Shown: piece after piece, positions 8,549-15,697 of the stretch
Position numbering within the stretch: the stretch's first letter is position 1
Layout: each line of letters begins with the position of its first letter
NCBI RefSeq assembly: GCF_009192945.1
Contig: NZ_NSET01000033.1
Location: forward strand, 1 to 51,535
Origin: Xanthomonas maliensis
GTDB lineage: Bacteria; Pseudomonadota; Gammaproteobacteria; Xanthomonadales; Xanthomonadaceae
Direction: 5' to 3'
DNA length: 51,535 nt
Translations under genes and position numbers: made by a program
Notes under the pieces: generated by a model
The model's input: the letters and a program-made list of their open reading frames with translations, nothing else
Databases searched by the model: none
Told to the model about the DNA's origin: nothing

Positions 8549-9067
8549 ATGAGCGGAGCGAAAGGAGGCACCGGAGAGTTTCCAGAGATGGAGGCGTCGG
8601 CTCAAGAAGCTGCCGATGATTTTAGGGTAAATCCTCCGGTGACGCCTGAAAGTGCTGGCGGATCCTCCCCTGCTGGGGCGCTAGCGGAAGAGTATGAGAA
8701 GCAGATAGATCTGAATCATAAAGCGCATCGACAGATGCGCTGGACTGCTTTTATTTGCTTAGGCGGATTGATCGCTCTTTTCCTCTTTGTTTTGCTTCTT
8801 ACTCTTGTTGAACTGCTTGATAGAACCTTTCTGCTAAAGCTAGTTGAGCAGGGGAAAGAGCTTAACTGGCATATTCTCGTATTTGGTGGGGTTGTTGTTG
8901 CTGTTTTTGCCGTAGTGCCATTATCTCTGGCAATGGCGCTGGTAAAGATGATCAGTCTAAGTCAGCACTCCGATGCTGGCGGCGATTATAAAACCCCCAC
9001 GACGGAGCTAGGGAAAATAGTCTTGGAGCTCATCAAGTCGGTAGCTAAGGCTGCGAAAAGCAGTTAA
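8549..9067 (+). CDS. Two-helix membrane protein, candidate toxin partner of the Panacea protein
   Basis: The 172-aa product has an acidic, disordered first half (residues 1-50), a charged helix, and two long hydrophobic helices at about residues 66-88 (AFICLGGLIALFLFVLLLTL) and 110-133 (ILVFGGVVVAVFAVVPLSLA). The tail is polar and Lys-rich. It follows the DUF4065 gene by six bases, so the two are surely co-transcribed. Some Panacea toxins are small membrane-disrupting proteins, which makes a membrane toxin the leading guess. I recognise no toxin family, however, and a superinfection-exclusion protein is equally possible. AT-rich codon use points to transfer. Confidence 0.6.
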   Translation: MSGAKGGTGEFPEMEASAQEAADDFRVNPPVTPESAGGSSPAGALAEEYEKQIDLNHKAHRQMRWTAFICLGGLIALFLFVLLLTLVELLDRTFLLKLVEQGKELNWHILVFGGVVVAVFAVVPLSLAMALVKMISLSQHSDAGGDYKTPTTELGKIVLELIKSVAKAAKSS

Positions 9068-9100
9068 GCTAATATCCTGTGGCATGCAATGCTCTCTTAG

Positions 9101-9310
9101 TTATTTTCTCTGTTGATCCCACCACTGCGCCACGTCTCGCACATCTAGTACCCCATTCACTGGCCGCGGCGCGTCACCGCGCGCGATCCAGTTCTGCAGC
9201 GTCTTCATGGTCAGCTTGGGCATGAACTCGGTCCGAAATTGCTCGACGTTCATTGTCGGCCCGTAGTGGCCATACAGCAGCCAGAACGTTGAGTGTTCAG
9301 CGGCTCCCAT
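9101..9310 (-). CDS. PrtN-like pyocin/prophage activator family protein
   Basis: Starting from the ATG at 9310, which has a GGAGG ribosome-binding site, the 69-aa product reads as HSTFWLLYGHYGPTMNVEQF, a middle LTMKTLQNWIARGDAPRPV and a C-terminal VLDVRDVAQWWDQQR. This is the plan of the PrtN family: an N-terminal FLLxAxYGP motif, then a winged-helix-like region, then a DxxxWxDxxR end. In Pseudomonas, PrtN switches on pyocin genes after RecA-dependent release from PrtR. Many prophage copies sit near att sites and may act in excision. Upstream in-frame sequence overlaps the next small gene and was not used as the start. Confidence 0.7.
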   Translation of the reverse strand: MGAAEHSTFWLLYGHYGPTMNVEQFRTEFMPKLTMKTLQNWIARGDAPRPVNGVLDVRDVAQWWDQQRK

Positions 9311-9425
9311 TGCAGGCCTCCATCTTCTTAAAGTCGATGGCCCACAAGTGGGGGCCGTTCCAATCGCCGCCGGTGCAGAATGAATGGTGTACGGTATGAG
9401 GTTCGGCAGGCGTGAGGTCACGCAT
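9297..9425 (-). CDS. Small phage protein of unknown function
   Basis: A 42-aa frame from the ATG at 9425 reads MRDLTPAEPHTVHHSFC, then a Trp/Gly segment (GDWNGPHLWAID), ending in a Lys-rich tail. It overlaps the PrtN-like gene by 14 bases and the upstream gene by 8 bases, the tight packing expected inside a phage operon. His and Cys residues could hold a metal, but this is only a possibility. Supported by context rather than by homology. Confidence 0.5.
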   Translation of the reverse strand: MRDLTPAEPHTVHHSFCTGGDWNGPHLWAIDFKKMEACNGSR

Positions 9426-9696
9426 GGGATTGCTCCTTGTCGATCGCCGCGAAGCGCTGCGGCATCTGGGTGAGGTCTGGGCGCTGGCCGTTGCGCCAGG
9501 CGGTCTGGTAGTTGCGGCCGAATTGCTCACGCAGCTGGTCGTTCTCGCGCGCTTCCGGTGAGAGCTGTGCGCGGCGCAGTCCGCGGACACACTCGTAGCG
9601 TTGCAGGCGCGCGACGTCGGTGATCCGGAGCGGCATGTTGACGAGGTCCTGCTGCAGGATGGTGTCTAGGGCGCGGCCAAGGAAGGCGATTGTCAT
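9418..9696 (-). CDS. Hypothetical phage protein
   Basis: A 92-aa soluble, helix-rich product with many Arg, Gln and Leu residues (LRITDVARLQRYECVRGLRR in the middle). No family is recognised. It is the first gene of a three-gene minus-strand group that ends in the PrtN-like gene. It is divergent from the rightward gene at 9729, with only 32 bases between starts, so the two promoters overlap. Confidence 0.5.
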   Translation of the reverse strand: MTIAFLGRALDTILQQDLVNMPLRITDVARLQRYECVRGLRRAQLSPEARENDQLREQFGRNYQTAWRNGQRPDLTQMPQRFAAIDKEQSHA

Positions 9697-9728
9697 GACA
9701 GAATCGCATCCTGACTCAGGGAAACGAC

Positions 9729-10436
9729 ATGGACTGGTGGAACGGCTTCTCTCAGTGCGCGCTGCCCAACGCGAACTGCATCGTCAATTGGTCGGCATGG
9801 GCCACCATAGCCAGCGTTGGCATCGGCGTGCTGGCTTGGGTGACATCCCGCAACGCCGTAAAAATCGCGAGGCAGCAATACGTCTCCGCACTCCAGCTGC
9901 GTGAGGACACTGCCCGCATTCTGGTTCGCCTCCTCATGAACGAGGTGAGTTCGCTGCCCGCCCGAGTGGCGATGACGACTAGATACTTGAACAGCGCAGT
10001 TTGGTGGGCAGCAGAACGGAGGCCTCACCATGTCATCGTGCAGGCGCGAGCCTTCGAGGCGCTGATCGCCGAATGCCAGATGCCGATGCTTCCGACTGCA
10101 GAGCAGGTGCAAGAGCGCATCCACAATTTGCCCGACCACTTCGGTGCGGACCTGGCCACCATCGTGGGCATGAGCCGCACGCTGAATGATTCTGCTCGGC
10201 GGATATCCGGAAGACTGGCGCCAATTGCGCCGATCCCTGGTAACTTTGCATCCGGAATGGCATACAACGGCAACTCGAAAGATTTCGAGGTTCTTCGCGA
10301 CCATCTCGCGTTGCTCTTCGATATGAGCAAGCAGTACGCAAATGAATTCCGAGCACTGGTCAACGAAGGGCCGCTCGACTTTTCGACGGAAGTATTTCGT
10401 ACTGACGCCCAAGCTGTCGGTACGCAACAAACCTAG
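9729..10436 (+). CDS. Membrane-anchored protein of unknown function, moron candidate
   Basis: The 235-aa product carries one N-terminal transmembrane helix (about residues 18-40, NWSAWATIASVGIGVLAWVT) followed by a long helical cytosolic domain. An AGGGAAAC ribosome-binding site is well placed before the ATG. It is the only rightward gene within a 5.8-kb block of leftward phage genes, so it must have its own promoter and be expressed apart from the lytic programme. This is how lysogenic-conversion and phage-defence morons look. No family is recognised. Confidence 0.7.
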   Translation: MDWWNGFSQCALPNANCIVNWSAWATIASVGIGVLAWVTSRNAVKIARQQYVSALQLREDTARILVRLLMNEVSSLPARVAMTTRYLNSAVWWAAERRPHHVIVQARAFEALIAECQMPMLPTAEQVQERIHNLPDHFGADLATIVGMSRTLNDSARRISGRLAPIAPIPGNFASGMAYNGNSKDFEVLRDHLALLFDMSKQYANEFRALVNEGPLDFSTEVFRTDAQAVGTQQT

Positions 10437-10468
10437 CTTCCCGGGATGTTTCGAGGTCTGCGGGGTGC

Positions 10469-12274
10469 TCATGCGGCCGCCTGCAGCGGCAGCGGCTTCG
10501 TGTCGAGGTTGGCCCGCGCCAGCGCGAACAGCGGCGGCGGGCTGACGCTGTTGCCGACCATGCGGATCGCCTGGGTGCGTGTGATGCGGCGGCCGTCGGC
10601 GGTGCGGTCGATGATGTAGCGGGGTGGGAACCCCTGCGCATTGAACAGTTCGCGCTCGAACAGCATCCGATACAGGATATCGATGCGATAGCCGATCACC
10701 ACCGGCTCGCCGAGCGCCATATCGCCGCCGCGCGCCGTCGTGATGGTTCGCAGCTGGTCGTCGCTGAGGCGTACGCCGGCGGCACTGCTATTGCACGTGC
10801 TCACGACGACCGGTTCGACCAGCCCAAATCGGGCCTTCGTCGTGACGGTCGGCAAAGGGTGGCTACTGGGCTTGCCGGTCAAGCCGCTGCCGCCGCCGTA
10901 GTACGGCGCGATGATGGGCTCGAACAGCTGCGGCCGAGCGCAGCCGGGGCGGGCTTGGTTACCGGCTCCGCCAGTGGTGATCGTCGCCATGGGGGCGCAC
11001 ACCGGCTTCGCCTTGGACGAGCCTTGCGTCCCCATCAGCACGGGCTGCAGAGCCGGTTCGATCAGGTTGCCGGCGCCGCCAGTCAAGATCGTCGGCAGCG
11101 GCTCGTCGACTGGACGTGCACTGCGGCCTCCCTCGCTTGCGTTGCGGTGCAGGATCATCGGGCGGATGAAGTGGGGCGCCGCGTCGTTACCACCAGTGGT
11201 GATCGTCGGGACCTGGGCGGAGAACGGCTTAGCCGCGCCGCCGCTGCCGGTGGCCATCACCAGCCCTGCGCGATGACCCATGCGCTGCGCGATGTCCTCG
11301 GCCTCTTCCAGCGTGATGTCTAGGCGCGGCTCGCGGCCTTCGCGTAGGGCCGCCAGCGCGTCCAGATACGGCTGCGGCCAGTGGCCGCGCTTTGCACCGT
11401 CCAGAAGCCGCCGAATGGTGTTGGGGCGCAGAGGACGGCGGCGGTTGAAGATGCTGGTCCCTAGGACGTTCCAGTCGATGGCGTCTGCCGCAGCCCGCTT
11501 CGCGGTTGCCGCGCCGTTGCGATGGCTCGGCACCGGCCACTGAAGCGGAAGGCCGTCGCGTCGCGCCAGCAGGAATAGCCGCTCACGGTCGGTGCCTGCG
11601 CCGAAATCGCTGGCGTCCAGCTTCCGCCAGTCCACGAAGTAGCCATGCCCGCGCAACGCCGCCACGAACTGTCGCCAGGTGCGGCCGGCGTGGCGCTTGT
11701 CCGGGACCAGCAACTGCTGCTCTACGGGGACGCGCTCGCCCTTGGCGGCGACGGTGCCGTCCATCTTCAGCACGCGGCCGGTCACCTTGTCGCGCTTTGC
11801 GATCAGAGGTCCCCAGGTGAGGATCTGCCAGACGTTCTCCAGCGACAGGATGCGCGGGGCGGTGTGCGTGCCGTTACGCTCGTCTGCGCGGCGCAGCTGG
11901 CCGACCCACTTCAGCACCACCCACGAGAGCGCGCGCGTCTTGCGGCTGCGGGGCTGGCCGCCTTTGGCCTGGCTGAAGTGCGTGCAGTCCGGGCTGGCAT
12001 GGAACCAGCCGATCGGCCGGCCGGCGACGTCCTTGCGCGGATCGGCGTGCCAGATGTCCTCGCGGTGGTGAATCGTCAGCGGATGGTTGGCCGCGTGCAT
12101 GCCGATCGCCCACTCGTCGTGGTTGTAGGCCAATGCAGGGTCGACGCCCAGCGCCTGCTTGAGCGCTTCACTTGCACCGCCGCCGCCGGCGAACAGATCG
12201 ACCACGATCTCGCCTGGGCGCAGGCACGATACCTGCGGAGCGGGGAAGTTGAAGGAGTGCGAGCCGTCAGCCAT
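10469..12274 (-). CDS. Phage DNA (cytosine-5)-methyltransferase with repeated recognition region
   Basis: A 601-aa C5-type methylase. Motif I (SAM binding) is VVDLFAGGGGAS at about residues 24-35. The motif IV nucleophile is in ASPDCTHFS (C97), a phage variant of the usual PPCxxFS. Motif IX is RELFNAQGFPPRY and motif X is VGNSVSPPPLF. Between them lie five copies of a unit around PLPTITTGG (VPTITTGGND, LPTILTGGAGN, MATITTGGAGN, LPTVTTKARFG, LRTITTARGGD). No restriction enzyme is nearby, so it probably protects phage DNA from host restriction. An in-frame TTG at 12331 overlapping the previous stop is an alternative start; the ATG at 12274 fits the domain better. Confidence 0.88.
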   Translation of the reverse strand: MADGSHSFNFPAPQVSCLRPGEIVVDLFAGGGGASEALKQALGVDPALAYNHDEWAIGMHAANHPLTIHHREDIWHADPRKDVAGRPIGWFHASPDCTHFSQAKGGQPRSRKTRALSWVVLKWVGQLRRADERNGTHTAPRILSLENVWQILTWGPLIAKRDKVTGRVLKMDGTVAAKGERVPVEQQLLVPDKRHAGRTWRQFVAALRGHGYFVDWRKLDASDFGAGTDRERLFLLARRDGLPLQWPVPSHRNGAATAKRAAADAIDWNVLGTSIFNRRRPLRPNTIRRLLDGAKRGHWPQPYLDALAALREGREPRLDITLEEAEDIAQRMGHRAGLVMATGSGGAAKPFSAQVPTITTGGNDAAPHFIRPMILHRNASEGGRSARPVDEPLPTILTGGAGNLIEPALQPVLMGTQGSSKAKPVCAPMATITTGGAGNQARPGCARPQLFEPIIAPYYGGGSGLTGKPSSHPLPTVTTKARFGLVEPVVVSTCNSSAAGVRLSDDQLRTITTARGGDMALGEPVVIGYRIDILYRMLFERELFNAQGFPPRYIIDRTADGRRITRTQAIRMVGNSVSPPPLFALARANLDTKPLPLQAAA

Positions 12275-12327
12275 GGGGGCGTGTGTCCTGGGGATGGTGT
12301 GAAAAGCGCTTGCGTGCGCGGAGCCAC

Positions 12328-12813
12328 TCAAACCTGAGCAATGCCGCTCATGGATTGGCGGTAACCAGCAGCGCGGCGAACCGGGGTGTTGCCAAGCACC
12401 TTGATGCGGCCGCCATTGGCTTCGAATTCGGCAATTTCTTGCGAAATGCGTGCGCTCTCGTTCGCTTTCTTCTGCGCAGGACTCAAGGCAACTACCGCAT
12501 GCGCAGGCACGGTGTGGGACGCGGTGACCGTGGGCGTAGTGCGGCGCGCCGTGTTTTCGGCCGCGGATGTCATGGTCTTGGCCACCTTGATGCGTGTGGC
12601 CGGTGTCAGATGCCAGCGTGTGCCGTTTGTATCCGGCGTACGGCTAACCAGGCCTGTGCCGCGCATAGCATTCAATGCACGGGTGATCTGTGAGCGGCTG
12701 CATTCGGGGGCTGCGCTCGCCTGCAGATCGGCACTGGTCGCGCCGCCCTTGGCATCGAATAGCCCAGTGCGCAGCCGTGCGGCCAGCCCTTTCGTTTGCA
12801 TGCCGCTGCTCAT
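12328..12813 (-). CDS. Winged-helix-like phage protein
   Basis: 161 aa from the ATG at 12813, which overlaps the previous stop as ATGA. The segment from about residue 27 to 74 (SADLQAS, then CSRSQITRALNAMRGTGLVS, then RWHLT) has the helix-turn-helix plus wing layout of MarR/ROK-type DNA-binding domains. Next come a Thr/Ala-rich linker and a C-terminal coiled-coil-like stretch (KKANESARISQEIAEFEANG). It may bind DNA within the early leftward operon. The precise role is unknown. Confidence 0.6.
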   Translation of the reverse strand: MSSGMQTKGLAARLRTGLFDAKGGATSADLQASAAPECSRSQITRALNAMRGTGLVSRTPDTNGTRWHLTPATRIKVAKTMTSAAENTARRTTPTVTASHTVPAHAVVALSPAQKKANESARISQEIAEFEANGGRIKVLGNTPVRRAAGYRQSMSGIAQV

Positions 12814-13067
12814 GCCGCACCTGCCTGCGCCAGCGGTGCGATGAGCTGCTGCGCCTGAGCAATGCCGCGCGGATTGAGCGTGATGGTGCTGGGGAAGTCG
12901 CGCTGATCGAAGTCCGCTAGATTGCTCTCCTCCAGCCAGTTGATGGCGCGGCGTGTGAAAGCGCGGCCGGCGGCCCCGCGGAATCCTTCGCTGGTGCGGC
13001 GAAGGGTGTGGTCTGGTGTTTGGTAAGCGGCGAGCAGCGCTTCGCGCACGATGGGCTTGAGGGGCAT
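12810..13067 (-). CDS. Small phage protein, winged-helix-like
   Basis: 85 aa from the ATG at 13067, with TAGGA upstream. The pattern DHTLRRTSEGFRGAAGRAFT then RRAINWLEESNLADF and a wing-like FPSTITLNPRG resembles a compact winged helix similar to its downstream neighbour. It is joined to that neighbour by an ATGA overlap. Unknown function. Confidence 0.55.
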   Translation of the reverse strand: MPLKPIVREALLAAYQTPDHTLRRTSEGFRGAAGRAFTRRAINWLEESNLADFDQRDFPSTITLNPRGIAQAQQLIAPLAQAGAA

Positions 13068-13075
13068 ACGGAGTC

Positions 13076-13381
13076 CTAGGCGGCGCGGGCCGCGGTGGTG
13101 ATGGTGGCCATGGCCTCTTCGCGGGCACGGCCGATGAGCGAGAGCGGCACGCGGTGCAAGCCCGCCGGGTCGGTCCAGCGGTTCTCCACAAGCGAGCGCA
13201 GATGGGTGGGGCGGGTGGCCACGCCACAGCGGGCACATTGGATGTGGAACATCACGCGCACCGGCGTGCCTAGCCGCGTGTGCAGGCGCAGGGGCGCGCC
13301 ATGCGTTTCCACCCACTGGGGGTGGTGACCGACTTGGCAGCCGGGGATGCTTGGATGCAGCGGGGTGGAAATCTGGCGCAT
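13076..13381 (-). CDS. Small phage protein with a CxxC pair
   Basis: 101 aa with a CARC pair (HIQCARCGV) preceded by Cys and His residues (PGCQVGHH), enough for one zinc site. The N terminus is basic and Pro/His-rich. It is part of the early leftward operon, nine bases upstream of the next start. No family recognised. Confidence 0.5.
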   Translation of the reverse strand: MRQISTPLHPSIPGCQVGHHPQWVETHGAPLRLHTRLGTPVRVMFHIQCARCGVATRPTHLRSLVENRWTDPAGLHRVPLSLIGRAREEAMATITTAARAA

Positions 13382-13383
13382 GG

Positions 13384-13638
13384 TCAGGCCTCCTGCGGGT
13401 GCAAGTCGGTGTTGCCGGTGAGCAAGCCGGGGATGGGGTGCGGCGCGTCTTCCACGCCGGAGTGAAGCGCGGTAAGGCAGTCGTCAGCCTCGGCATTGCA
13501 GGCATGGGCGATGCCGGACCAGAACGCTGCGAGCTGTGCCTCGCCGCGCAGCCGGGCCTGCGCTGCCTGGGTATAGGCGTGGCGATGCGCAGCGAATGCG
13601 ACGCTGATCCGGAGGGCCAGGGGCACGTCAGCGTCCAT
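13384..13638 (-). CDS. Small hypothetical phage protein
   Basis: 84 aa from the ATG at 13638. Alanine-rich and helical (LALRISVAFAAHRHAYTQAA), with an acidic loop (NAEADDC). It overlaps the upstream small gene by 11 bases. No family or function recognised. Confidence 0.45.
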   Translation of the reverse strand: MDADVPLALRISVAFAAHRHAYTQAAQARLRGEAQLAAFWSGIAHACNAEADDCLTALHSGVEDAPHPIPGLLTGNTDLHPQEA

Positions 13639-13756
13639 CTGCAATGACTTCCGCGTACTCGGTGTGTGCTTGCGCAAGCTCAAGAATGCGGTGGGGCACT
13701 GCGTAGCAGAAAAGCAGCGCCACGAGCCACCACGCAATGCGCATACGGCGGCTCAT
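13628..13756 (-). CDS. Single-helix small membrane protein
   Basis: 42 aa from the ATG at 13756: a basic N terminus (MSRRMR), one helix (IAWWLVALLFCYAVPHRILE) and a polar tail. It starts four bases inside the upstream gene (ATGA), which supports real translation. Small membrane peptides are common in phage early operons. The role is unknown. Confidence 0.5.
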   Translation of the reverse strand: MSRRMRIAWWLVALLFCYAVPHRILELAQAHTEYAEVIADGR

Positions 13757-14070
13757 GGCTGCACCTGACGCACGCGGCGGCCGGCTAGATCCAGCCACCG
13801 AACGGCGGCGCGCAGCGCGGTGGCGGACATGCGGTAGCGGCCCGCGCCAATCTGCAGCTCCGTAGGGCGTGCCACCAGCTGGCTGGAGAACCCCACAGAG
13901 ACCTCCTGCGCGGTGCGGCTGTACTCGCTGGCGTACAGGCCGGCCCATACGTGGCCACGGCCGAACTGAGCGCTTTCAGGACTCACCTGCAGGCACAGCA
14001 GCTGCCCCCGGTGACCGGTGGCGAAGTCGGCGCACTGCAGCGCCGTTGCACGTGGTGAGTTAGTGCCCAT
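13753..14070 (-). CDS. Hypothetical phage protein
   Basis: 105 aa from the ATG at 14070. The first third is Cys-containing (LQCADFATGHRGQLLCLQVS) and the rest is a mixed beta/helix domain with LQIGAGRYRMSATALRAAVRW near the end. It starts two bases after the previous stop. No family recognised. Confidence 0.5.
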   Translation of the reverse strand: MGTNSPRATALQCADFATGHRGQLLCLQVSPESAQFGRGHVWAGLYASEYSRTAQEVSVGFSSQLVARPTELQIGAGRYRMSATALRAAVRWLDLAGRRVRQVQP

Positions 14071-14071
14071 C

Positions 14072-14365
14072 TCAGCACACCTCGCGCACGGCGGTGTCGT
14101 GCGCCAGCAGCCACGCGGTGATGGCCGGGCGCGTGTCATCCCCCACGGGGATGGCGGTGTTGCCGAACACCATGCAGTTCGCCGGCACGTTGCTGACCTG
14201 GTCGCGATCGCATCGCTTGAGACTGTAGTGCCCGTTGTCGTTGTTGGCGATCGCGGGGCAGAGCACCGCAAGCACGGTTTCGCCCACGACGGGGATTTGC
14301 AGGCGAACACCACGGCCGACACGAAACCGGGCTGTCGAGTGTTTGGAGTCGGTGGCCAAGCTCAT
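14072..14365 (-). CDS. Hypothetical phage protein
   Basis: 97 aa, mostly beta-like with short motifs GVRLQIPVVGETVLAVL and CMVFGNTAIPVGDD. The ATG overlaps the upstream stop (ATGA), so the two are translationally coupled. No family recognised. Confidence 0.5.
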   Translation of the reverse strand: MSLATDSKHSTARFRVGRGVRLQIPVVGETVLAVLCPAIANNDNGHYSLKRCDRDQVSNVPANCMVFGNTAIPVGDDTRPAITAWLLAHDTAVREVC

Positions 14366-14700
14366 GCGGATCGCTCTGCCACAAGGCTATGGCTGGCAGG
14401 CTCTTGGTCCGCGCCGGTTGCCCATGTTTTCAGTCGATTCCACGACGTAGGCGGCAGCTCAATGCAGCTATGCATCAACCACAAGATGTGGCGCACCTCA
14501 TCAAGGCTCGATGTGACCTCGAAGCGAGGCGGCGCATCGTCACTACCGACGATCACAACCAGCTGGATTGGCGCGTTGCGCGGCGCTTGGCAGTAGATTT
14601 CTGCCATCCAGTACCGCGACCCTGTCGCCGAGTTGCGCCGAGTGGACAGGACAGCTGTGGTTTTTCCGTAACAGGGCACTTCCAGGCGCAGATCGCTCAT
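14362..14700 (-). CDS. Hypothetical phage protein
   Basis: 112 aa, with two beta-rich segments (LRLEVPCYGKTTAVLSTRR and NAPIQLVVIVGSDDAPPRFE) and a helix containing EVRHILWLMHSC. It is coupled by four-base overlaps to both neighbours. Unknown function. Confidence 0.5.
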   Translation of the reverse strand: MSDLRLEVPCYGKTTAVLSTRRNSATGSRYWMAEIYCQAPRNAPIQLVVIVGSDDAPPRFEVTSSLDEVRHILWLMHSCIELPPTSWNRLKTWATGADQEPASHSLVAERSA

Positions 14701-14939
14701 GCCCGCAGCTCCTGCGCGAGGTCACGGCTGGCTGCCTCTTCGTGCTTCCCGGCCACGGCAATTCGATCATGCCGCGCCAGGTGATAGCGGCGGGGGCGCG
14801 AGTGGCCCCGCCGGCGCAGGTCTTCGGCGTGCGCGTGGTCTGCGGCACTGCAGGCCGTCAGGCAGCGGCGCGCTGCCGGCGCACTGCACAGCGTCTCGCC
14901 ATGCGGCTCGGTGGTGAGGTGGTCTGCGGTGTGAGACAT
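14697..14939 (-). CDS. First gene of the leftward early operon, hypothetical
   Basis: 80 aa, rich in His, Arg and Cys (TLCSAPAARRCLTACSAADH, RRRGHSRPRRYHLARHDR), suggesting a small nucleic-acid-binding or metal-binding protein. It is the first gene downstream of the repressor-controlled leftward promoter at about 15.08 kb, with a 130-base leader. No family recognised. Confidence 0.5.
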   Translation of the reverse strand: MSHTADHLTTEPHGETLCSAPAARRCLTACSAADHAHAEDLRRRGHSRPRRYHLARHDRIAVAGKHEEAASRDLAQELRA

Positions 14940-15073
14940 GGCGCTCTCTCCGGGAAGGGAGGGCGCCAGCGGGTCAGTCAGGCCAGGGGAGGGGCCTGCT
15001 ACCGGGCAGAGGGGAAGACTGGCCGGCAGGAACGACCCGCCGGTCGCCCGTCAGCTGTTGAGCTGACGAGGAC

Positions 15074-15118
15074 ATTTATGCACAAACGAATAGGAAGATC
15101 AATACCAAAACGAATTGG
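15074..15118 (-). promoter_or_regulatory. Leftward early promoter pL with two repressor operators
   Basis: On the minus strand, TTGATC (15102-15097) and ATAAAT (15079-15074) are separated by 17 bases, a good sigma-70 promoter. A 20-bp operator (OL1, 15075-15094) covers the spacer and -10. It matches the reverse complement of the cI/cro operator at 16483-16502 at 17 of 20 bases, including the unbroken CACAAACGAATAGG. A second, weaker copy (OL2, 15099-15118, 15 of 20) covers the -35. The repressor should therefore block the leftward operon in the lysogen. Confidence 0.75.
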
Positions 15119-15135
15119 TTAGCGCATCGGTTACG

Positions 15136-15672
15136 TCATTGCGCGCACGACTCCCGCCACCTCGTCGCGAATTCTCGTCGGGCTTCCTCTCTGCTGGAGC
15201 CGTCGAATGTAGCGCTACCTGTGGTCCCGCGTGTACGAAACGTGACAATCACCCGCTCGTTAACAACAGAGCGGGATCCGTCATGTTGAAGTGCACCCAA
15301 GGTTGCGTTGCCGCAGACGTGTGTAAATTCACCAGCGACGCGTGACTGTATTGAAGAGGGATCAAGTGCCAAGTCAGCTTCGGCAGGCACCTGTCTGTTA
15401 AGTATGTCCAAAGCGATCTTTGTGGGATTGTCGCGTGTGTTATCGGGCGAACCACTTGCCGCTAGGACTGCAAGAATCACGCCCATGATGAGCATGGCGA
15501 TAATGATTGCCCATTGCCCTCGTGTATCAATCTTCTGTGGTGCAGGCGTTGTAACTGTAGGGGGCAGTGACGTCGCAGGCTGGGGTGCAAGTGCTGGGTC
15601 GCAGCAGTGAGGGCATGAGATAGCTTTATCGCTGACAAATTTTCCGCAGTCCATGCACGAGTGCAGACTCAT
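15136..15672 (-). CDS. Zinc-ribbon membrane protein, probable lysogenic-conversion gene
   Basis: 178 aa. The N terminus holds a short zinc ribbon (CMDCGKFVSDKAISCPHCC), then a Pro/Thr linker, one transmembrane helix at about residues 53-72 (WAIIIAMLIMGVILAVLAAS), and an extracytoplasmic domain with CGNATLGAL and a C-terminal RESCAQ. It lies right behind the repressor on the same strand, with 25 bases between, so it is expected to be expressed in the lysogen. Genes in this position often change host surface properties or exclude other phages. No specific family is recognised. Confidence 0.65.
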   Translation of the reverse strand: MSLHSCMDCGKFVSDKAISCPHCCDPALAPQPATSLPPTVTTPAPQKIDTRGQWAIIIAMLIMGVILAVLAASGSPDNTRDNPTKIALDILNRQVPAEADLALDPSSIQSRVAGEFTHVCGNATLGALQHDGSRSVVNERVIVTFRTRGTTGSATFDGSSREEARREFATRWRESCAQ

Positions 15673-15697
15673 ATCGATCTCCTGTCGCCGTAAAGGA

